A stretch of 64,000 nt of DNA, taken from contig CM067369.1 in assembly GCA_034401795.1 (NCBI GenBank), forward strand, positions 89,371,079 to 89,435,078, given 5' to 3'. Positions 57,296-64,000 of the stretch are shown piece after piece. The translations under genes and the position numbers were made by a program. The notes beneath the pieces were generated by a model. That model was given only the letters and a program-made list of their open reading frames with translations, searched no databases and was not told the origin of the DNA. The stretch is from Chaetoderma sp. LZ-2023a. Its lineage: Eukaryota > Mollusca > Caudofoveata > Chaetodermatida > Chaetodermatidae. How positions within the stretch are numbered: the first letter of the stretch is position 1; the number at the start of each line of letters is the position of its first letter.

Positions 57296-58420
57296 GTCGA
57301 CGACACTGCTTTATACTGCTCTAGTGAATCTTCTAATGAAATAGAGAGAAAATTAAATAAAGATTTAAACCAAATCTCTGATTGGTCCAAATAATGGTTA
57401 GTTATTTTTAGTGCCACAAAACCGTAAATCTAACTATTTCGAACACACTTAGCTTTTTGTCTTCCAATATTTAATTTCTAAATAACATACTAACAACGAC
57501 AGTGTAGTCTAGTAAGTATCTGGGCGTAACAATTTCTAACGATTTAAAATGAACAACTCATATAGACCAACTATCAAGAAAGACTGCTAAAATACGACAT
57601 ATGAAATTCATTTTAAGTACAACCAACTTATTCAAAATTTATATCGCATATTTTCGCCCTGTACTAGAATATGGGTGCGAAGCCTGGGATGGCTGCTCGG
57701 ACCAGGATGCTGAAAAACCTGAAACCATTGATAATGAAGCCATGTGAATAATGACAGGTCTGCCAAAATACACACCTTTGGTAAATCTTTACAAAGATAT
57801 GGCGTAATACCTCTATGTGAGCGCCGAAAGTACAAGAAACTTATCTTGTTCAATAAAATTGTCCACAACAATTGCCCTGATTGATTTGGTTCCTGAACGA
57901 GTGGGTAATGCTTCAAGGTATGGTCCTAGGTATGTCGAAAATTTTATATCACCAAGACACCGCCTTGAAGTGTTTAAAGAGTCATTTCTATCTAGCACTA
58001 TTCAACTGTGGAATAACTTGAACACAACATTAGAGTCAGCGTCATCCGTTTGGGTTTTTAAAAATAATCTTACAAAATCTGACCAAAATGCCTCCGAACA
58101 TATTTCCACATATTACTCGTCAGGCAGAAGGCACGAAAATATCTTACTTTGTAAGCTTTGGAACAACTACCAGCTCAACAATGGCATATTCCGATACAAT
58201 CTACTTGAAGAAATAAACGTACTTTCACTATTACTTTGAATGCCAAAAATGAGAAAGAGAAAGAAGAGATTTATTTAGCTTTCTAGAAGAGTTCATGCCA
58301 ACTGTAACGCTGGACTTCATTCTGAATAGGAGCGAAGATTTATCTCCAGAAATTAATGAGAAATTGCTAACAAATGTGCATAATTATATAAAAAACAAAC
58401 AAATAGATTTTAACCCCTTG
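57294..58420 (+). pseudogene. CR1/Jockey-like LINE reverse transcriptase, 3' half
   Basis: It resumes at the catalytic YVDDTALYCSSESSNEIERK (57294-57350), exactly the motif missing from the 45925 end. It then passes through the thumb and C-terminal parts: YLGVTISNDLK (about 57518), FRPVLEYGCEAWDGCS (about 57652), LVPERVGNASRYGPRYVENF (about 57886), TIQLWNNLN (about 58000), HYYFECQK (about 58220) and DLFSFLEEFMPTVTLDFILN (about 58268). Several stops and frameshifts are present. The ATAT duplication and the continuity of the gene show that it is the other side of the LTR insertion. Confidence 0.85.
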
Positions 58421-58819
58421 TGTGTCAACACTTCAAAGTGCTCTATAAACTATCTATATCAATTAACTCTTTAAGGGTGGAGATTTACCAAGAGAATAAA
58501 GACAATTCTTATACTATTTTACAGAACATAGCTTATATTTTCCGTCTAAATGGATATTTCTCAAGACAGCTACATATGCCATTTAAGCCGACCATTGAAG
58601 TGTTGATTATCCTGAAAATCCCAATTTGTACTTTCTCAGTGTCCATTAAAAATTGTGCACGCCGGGAGAGGACTATTTTTTAGAACCCACTGCTTCAACG
58701 ACTGGCTTTGTAACTGAAAGGAATTTGGGGGGTTATCTTCTTTGAGCCTGCAAATGAATATTCTTTAAGAGCACTGTAGAAGTAGTCGTTGGTAGACTTG
58801 ACGCTTAAAGCATTAAATT
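58421..58819. other. LINE 3' flank / non-coding
   Basis: It may include the LINE 3' untranslated region. A short open frame at 58420-58683 has no motif. Confidence 0.4.
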
Positions 58820-61800
58820 GACACAAGAAGAGTGGAGTGGGATATTTAGCTCGCGGTGGGGTGGGGGGGATATACGCTGATCCGTTGTATTGCTCCACTC
58901 CATTGCACCACATGTACATGATGCGCGGGAGGGTTGGTTAGCTACGGTTCGCGAGGTTAAGGATCCCGCATCGTGATTCTCCGGAAGGTACAAAGACCGG
59001 CTTCTAGAGCCGGTGGTGCGATAACGTCCCAGTGGGGTCGTGCGACCATTGCCGCCGAGATTGAACCTCGCGGTCTCATTCCAACTGTTCGTGTTACCTG
59101 TATGTCTGTCCATTAACTAATATAAAAGTCTGCACATGATGATATAATTAAAAGTCAATGACTATGCAAACAATGGTACTTGTTTGCTAGTAGATGAGCA
59201 AAATAATACGGTATATAGAACCAACTGGTGTTCTTTCTACGTGGGCTCACCGAAGGTACCACACAGATTCGTAAATCCGCAGAGGTGTCCCCGCAAGGGA
59301 GCATCGCAACGAGGCTACTTGAATAGTTTAATATAAACCAATTATACCCCTAACACATACAAAATAGTATTGTTGCGAGAGGAAAGTTCCTCACACGGGC
59401 CTCCGTCACAGGAAAATGCCTTCAACGCCGAATTGGAGGAAAAGAGCTGGAAAAAAGGGACACTCCTTTGTTCAAACAAAAAAGTTACATGCAGTGGTCA
59501 ATCCTCGTGAAGCTATAATTAATGTTAAGCGCGCTTGTTTACGTGAAAACGGGTCGGATGATTTCCGAAGAATTCATAGGTCACCGTCTTATGTAGGTCC
59601 AAAGATACTGCATTGGTAGTTGCCACTTTTATTTATGCGACCCTTCTGCTAAATTCTAACCTACGCTTTGGTTATTAGAGACGTTTCCAAGCTTTGGCCG
59701 CAAGTGGCAGGGATTCCTACCTATCTATTGACACATACGTCTAACTGGCGAAGATGCCCAGCTTTCTGAAGGTCGCCCCGCATAACATTTTCTTCGGAAA
59801 GACAGCGCGCATACATGCTACGGAGCGACAGCTCCAGAATCACATGACGATCCGGTCACCATTGTCCCGCAACCACATATAACATGAGGGCGTGGTGGGG
59901 TCAGTCACTATACCGAGTTGAATGGAGATCTGCGTCTCGTCCGTCACCCGTGCATTGTGGAATTAACATTTCACCTGTCACTAGGGTTAAGTTCCAGAAT
60001 GCCCAGAGATGCACTGCAGGTTGGGGTTACATAATAAAATTTCTTTTCGCAGTGCTTCCTACATTGGCGGAAGTTTCTAAAATAACTGGTATCCGATGAT
60101 ACAGGGGAAGTGTATGCTAAATCGACACATTAGTTATCACCGCTCGGAAACCTGAATAGTTTCCCAAAGTCGAATCCTGCCAACGTGTCGATTGGGAGTC
60201 AGACAATTACTAAGCCATGCGGCTGGAGGAGCGCAGAAAGAGACAATCACTCGATATTAATAAGAGGCCCTAAGGTAATTGGCCAATTCATACAATCTAG
60301 ATGGTGTGTAGTGTTACATATCCACTACAGCCGGAAAAGAGGCGTACACAATGTGTTTCTTACAGAGAGATTGCCCCTAGCTACTTTAAACCTATCCTAT
60401 CAAGCTAGAATAGCCAGATTTCGTCGGGAACATGTCAGGTACGAGCATGGTGAGCATGATCAGTGACCTCAGTGTAAAATTGATGCTGGGGGTAGTAGTG
60501 CTGTTGATATAATGTTGCTGTATAGTATTGCCTAGCGTACTGCGTCCTAGACTTTTTATATATAAACAAAACAGGATAACCTAGTACAGTGATAACAATA
60601 TATCAGGTCATAGAACCTTACGGTGCTTGTTAGTTGTAAGCAGATGGAAATTAGGATAATATATACAGTATGAAACAGAAAATATTAAAATGTGGTCTTT
60701 AAGACCGGGAAGGCACCTAGTATAGTCATCAGCGCCTATTACGGAAATAATGAATAGTACAACAGTGAAGTTACGTGAGTACCTATTGGTCATCGGTATA
60801 GTAAGAGTTCACAAATCATGGGAATTGACACGCTACAGTTGAGTAGCGCGGGGTGGAACGATTCCGAAGTTGCTGGGAAGATTTCCGCAAGCAAACTATT
60901 GATGCGGCTCACTCTCAAGACGGTGTAGAAGAACAGTTATAGAAGATGTCCATTAGATAGTCAGAATAACCATAACATAAATTTACACAGTGTGTTATAA
61001 AGTTTCCGTCCGGCAACGGTAGTTTGAAAGTTTCCCATAAAATAGAGGGCTACAGTGGTAACTAAATATGTATGTACATAAACTGGGTACACCATGTGGG
61101 ATACGTCGAATAGCTCTTGCGACGCACCGGGCAGAATCCCACCAGACTGTGGTCTAAAAATTAATTATAACACACGACATGCTGCGCGGAAGATCCGGCG
61201 AGTTATCCAGCAAGAATCACCTCAGCTCTACATCGTGTAGAATTCACATCGGGCCCGCAAGGCCAATCCGCAAGAAGCTCCTCTGTGTGTGTTCCGGAAT
61301 GAGTTCTTCTATTAGCTAATTTTGTCCCCGGATGGCCGTCCGAGAGCTTCCAAAATTCGTGATTGCAGATCCAAGGTTGCTCACCGGTGCAGGTGATCTC
61401 AATTCCGGATGGCTCTGCTGCGGTGTAGGTACCACAGTCAGTTAGCACTTAGCCCACGTCAAGCACTGCGCTGGTAGAGCAATCTTGCTGTCGTGTCGGC
61501 TGTTTCTCGCCGAGTGCTCTCGATTCTTGATTTTTGGCTCCTTTTATACTACTCATGACGTCAGAGGCAGGACGCTCCAGCCAATCAGAGGGCGGGCAGT
61601 AGCCAATCAGCGTGCAGCTAGAAATGGTGGCGTGGCGATCACGTGATCAGCGCATTCCCCACTCATTTAATACATACACGCGATTAAGACGCAATATTTT
61701 GAAAATAATTTAAGTGAGCCATTTAACGATAACTCAACCATTTCTGGTCCGATTTTTAAAAGGTAAAAGGTTCTGAAATCCCCGCTTCATTCGGGTCCTG

Positions 61801-62097
61801 AGTGGTACCAATAACGACAAGAATAGTGTGATTTGAAGAAATCACTAGTACCAACTCGATATACTATAAGCATATACTCTCTCTCCCAATACTGACACGT
61901 GTTGCCAGGGAATCCCTGACGCGCACGCATGCGCGCCACGTGTTCTTACAGACGTTTTAACGAAACCTCTCTCATAGGGCTTTATACATGCATACTATCT
62001 TACTCAGCTGGGCGTGCTCGGAACGTACCCGGAGTGGTCATCCCGTACCCAGCTTAGCTGGGATGGTTCGTACCCGTCCGGTCGATCCGTGCTACAT
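58820..62097 (-). repeat. Block D, copy 2
   Basis: This is the homologue of 20270-23937 in the same orientation, without the LINE insertion found in copy 1. On the minus strand it keeps the promoter cluster, AATAAA (59633-59628) and, at the far end, a 102-codon frame (59113-58808). That frame has D-HTG-TNS--ET-like similarity to the matching part of copy 1 (about 20590-20480) and a shared CTC(N/G)A core. No frame is conserved in full. Both copies end on the right at GCTACA. Confidence 0.72.
61540..61645 (-). promoter_or_regulatory. Minus-strand Pol II promoter of block D copy 2
   Basis: Right to left: CACGTG (61645-61640), two CCAAT boxes (plus-strand CCAAT at 61603-61607 and 61581-61585), TGACGTCA (61556-61563) and TATAAAAGG (61548-61540). 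Spacing between TATA and CRE is seven bases here and in copy 1. The CCAAT box is duplicated relative to copy 1. Transcription would start near 61510. Confidence 0.68.
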
Positions 62098-62714
62098 GTA
62101 TAAATGTCCATCTGTCTCCATACTTAATCTACCATCTGCCAGAATTCTTTTTTTTCTTCAATGAGAATTGCTCTGTTATATCGTGAATAATGTCTATGTT
62201 GCTATAAATTTGAAGAATTTTGAATTAGTACTTGTAACACTTTCTCAATGAATATTTTAAAGGAAGATTCAATGTCAGGATTTCATTTTCATTGATCAAT
62301 TTTTCTAAAATATTGTATAATATAATTATTAGTTTCATGCCTCTTTATCAGTCGTCAGGTAAAAGAATAACACGAATTCTTAGAAATCCCACCCTGGAAA
62401 GGACCTAATTAACATAATTTAAAATGGCACCGAAAACCAAGTATTAAGCGAAATATCTCACTTATCGTTGGTTTGGACCCATACAATGTATTAACTATAG
62501 ATATAAAAGTGATACCAAAGAGTTGATATTTCACGTTATTAACACTATATGGCGTACCGACCAAAAGTGTATGCGTCAGCATGGCTCATGTGCTTTACAT
62601 TTGGTATAATCAGTATAATACATTTTCTCATTCTTTCTGATATGCAAACAAAATATAGCCCCATCATTTTGTTCTGCATGAAGTGTAAAGTCCTACTAAT
62701 AATTATACGAAACT
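62098..62714. other. AT-rich non-coding
   Basis: No repeat or gene is recognised. A 72-codon frame at 62549 has hydrophobic stretches but no motif. Confidence 0.4.
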
Positions 62715-62955
62715 CGCCCTGTAGGTGGGGCTTAGATTACACCTTCCATATCCTCTGCGTGTCGTAAGAGGTGACTAAAGGAGGTAAGGGTGAGGTAACC
62801 CTGACAGAAACCTCGAGTGCTGAAGACGGAGGTTCCAGGCCGCATGGCGCACTCCAATAAACCTTGGATCCACGCACTTAACGCTTATGATCATGTCGAT
62901 AGTCACTTACAGGACTGGCGGTATGATCAGCGAACGAAAAGAAGAAGAAGAATTA
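62715..62955 (+). repeat. Interspersed repeat with (GAA)n tail
   Basis: A structured block (CTCTGCGTGTCGTAAGAGGT, then CCTCGAGTGCTGAAGACGGA and CACGCACTTAACGC) ends in GAAAAGAAGAAGAAGAA. A microsatellite-like 3' tail is typical of SINEs and LINE 3' ends. No other copy is in the window. Confidence 0.4.
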
Positions 62956-63047
62956 TACGAAACCAACCGGGGTTCAACAGTTCAAAGCGGCGAACCTATG
63001 GATTTGTGATGATGTGTCATTGACCGAGCAATCTAGTTGTTGTTGTT

Positions 63048-63570
63048 AGCTCACCTGCCCCGAAGGGCCAAGTGAGCTTATGCCATGGCGGCCATCTGGT
63101 GGCCGGCCATTCGGCCATCATCTGCCATCCGTCCCTCCATCCATCAAATCGCATCTTCTCATTTATGCTTGGACCGATTTCAACCAAACAAAGCTGGAAG
63201 GATTATATTGTGGTCGGCTCCAGAAGCTCTATTCATAATATTGATTGGTCAATTTCTCTGTCGGCCATCTTTGATTTTATGAAAAACGCTACTATTCCAA
63301 TATAAATGGACTGACTTCACGAAACTTAGGTGGGATAATTCTATGCTGGGAGGCTTCAACACTTTTAACGAGAATTCCGATTGGTCAATATTTCTTGCGG
63401 CCATCTTGGATTTTCTTAAAACGTCAGGAAATGCTACTACTCATTAACCACGCGGTCGATTTCAAGCAAACTCCGTTGGGAGGACCCTAGACTGGTATGC
63501 CTCAGAATCTGTATGCATAATTTTGATTGGTCTATTTTTCGGCGGCCATATTGAATATATATATGCCTAT
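63048..63570 (+). mobile_element. Second satellite-bearing, pearl-like element (partial)
   Basis: It opens with a strong hairpin: AGCTCAC at 63048 pairs with GTGAGCT at 63072, with CCC-GAA-GGGC inside. A CCATCCGTCC-type microsatellite follows (about 63124-63148). Then come about three degenerate tandem units of about 140 bp, each marked by GATTGGTC(A/T)AT and CGGCCAT (about 63243, 63381 and 63524). The order hairpin, microsatellite, tandem core resembles the 7832-11913 element, although the sequences differ. No right terminus was identified. Confidence 0.5.
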
Positions 63571-64000
63571 TACCTTTAAAATTGTACAGCTACAAATTCT
63601 AAATATATTCTGTTCTGGGAGTGGAGACCTCCAAATTCCTCCATATTCTTTCGAATTTCGTCTGTAGGAATTTGAGCGCTATACTCCTGGACTGACCGGC
63701 CAGTAGCACTTATCATTTTAGTCCCAAACAAATGACGACACTAAATGAAAATAGCAACAGCAGCAACACACACACGCGTGAGCGCGCGCGTGCGTGCGTG
63801 CGTGCGTGTTGTTATAGGAACATGTAAGTTTTGTTTGTGATGGTAATGGTAGGTCCTGCATGCCAGACTGCTGTAACGGTAGGGGCAGTGGTATAGTGGC
63901 AGCAGCAGTCACAGTGTTAGAGGCAGTTATAGCGGTAGCAGTAGTAATACTTGTTGCTGATGCTGAAATTGTCATTTAATGTAATCGTTGGCCGCCGCCA
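63571..64000. other. Non-coding with microsatellites
   Basis: CA/GCGC/GCGT repeats occupy about 63766-63807. From about 63850 a GTAG/GCAG-rich low-complexity stretch runs to the window edge. No gene is visible. Confidence 0.55.

Noticed and set aside
20270-62097. Blocks D as the two LTRs of one giant element
   Set aside because: They are far too diverged, 35 kb apart, and the sequence between them belongs to many other elements. The real LTR pair is at 45930 and 55606.

Overview
This window is animal nuclear DNA. It has GT-AG introns, non-LTR and LTR retrotransposons, a Tc1 transposon, tRNA-derived SINEs, foldback elements and many micro- and minisatellites. It shows no prokaryotic gene organisation. 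The repeats (tandem arrays held inside helentron-like/pearl-like elements, and an envelope-bearing Ty3/gypsy element) fit a marine invertebrate, most likely a mollusc. That placement is an inference from repeat style, not from a marker gene.

Layout. (1) 1-17 kb: two exons of a monocarboxylate-transporter-like gene (SLC16 type, minus strand) at 16642-16429 and 1149-1006, with matching splice sites and phase. The intron between them is about 15.3 kb and full of repeats: a dispersed CRE-containing family (X), a 4.1 kb satellite-bearing element at 7832-11913, a LINE reverse-transcriptase relic, and nine tandem SINE units with Pol III boxes. (2) 17-24 kb: foldback elements, microsatellites and a 3.7 kb block (D, copy 1). 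A diverged second copy lies at 58.8-62.1 kb. Both carry the same promoter layout on the minus strand (TATA, CRE, CCAAT, CACGTG). (3) 24-28.4 kb: tandem hairpins, a minus-strand C2H2 zinc-finger reading frame and a badly decayed plus-strand gypsy element. (4) 28-35 kb: mostly non-coding, with hairpin repeats and microsatellites. (5) 35.3-39.7 kb: the broken remains of a large unnamed invertebrate protein family that ends in what looks like a FEN1/XPG-type nuclease core. (6) 39.8-45.9 kb: LINE fragments, a Tc1 element with an intact transposase reading frame, a 1.7 kb A-rich satellite and a 0.85 kb minisatellite. (7) 45.9-57.3 kb: an 11.4 kb minus-strand gypsy-type LTR retrotransposon with gag, pol and an F-like env. 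It sits inside the reverse-transcriptase gene of a LINE with an ATAT target duplication, and the LINE continues to about 58.4 kb. (8) 58.8-64 kb: block D copy 2, a SINE/LINE-tail-like repeat and a second satellite-bearing element.

How the parts relate. Only the SLC16-like exons look like a conventional host gene. The zinc-finger frame may be host or transposon-derived. Almost everything else is mobile DNA in layers, and the nesting gives relative ages: LINE before LTR element; block D before the LINE tail found only in copy 1; family X before the satellite-bearing element. The Tc1 transposase is the only mobile-element enzyme here with no visible lesion. The LTR element is defective: two stops in pol, three in env, and Asn at the second integrase catalytic position.
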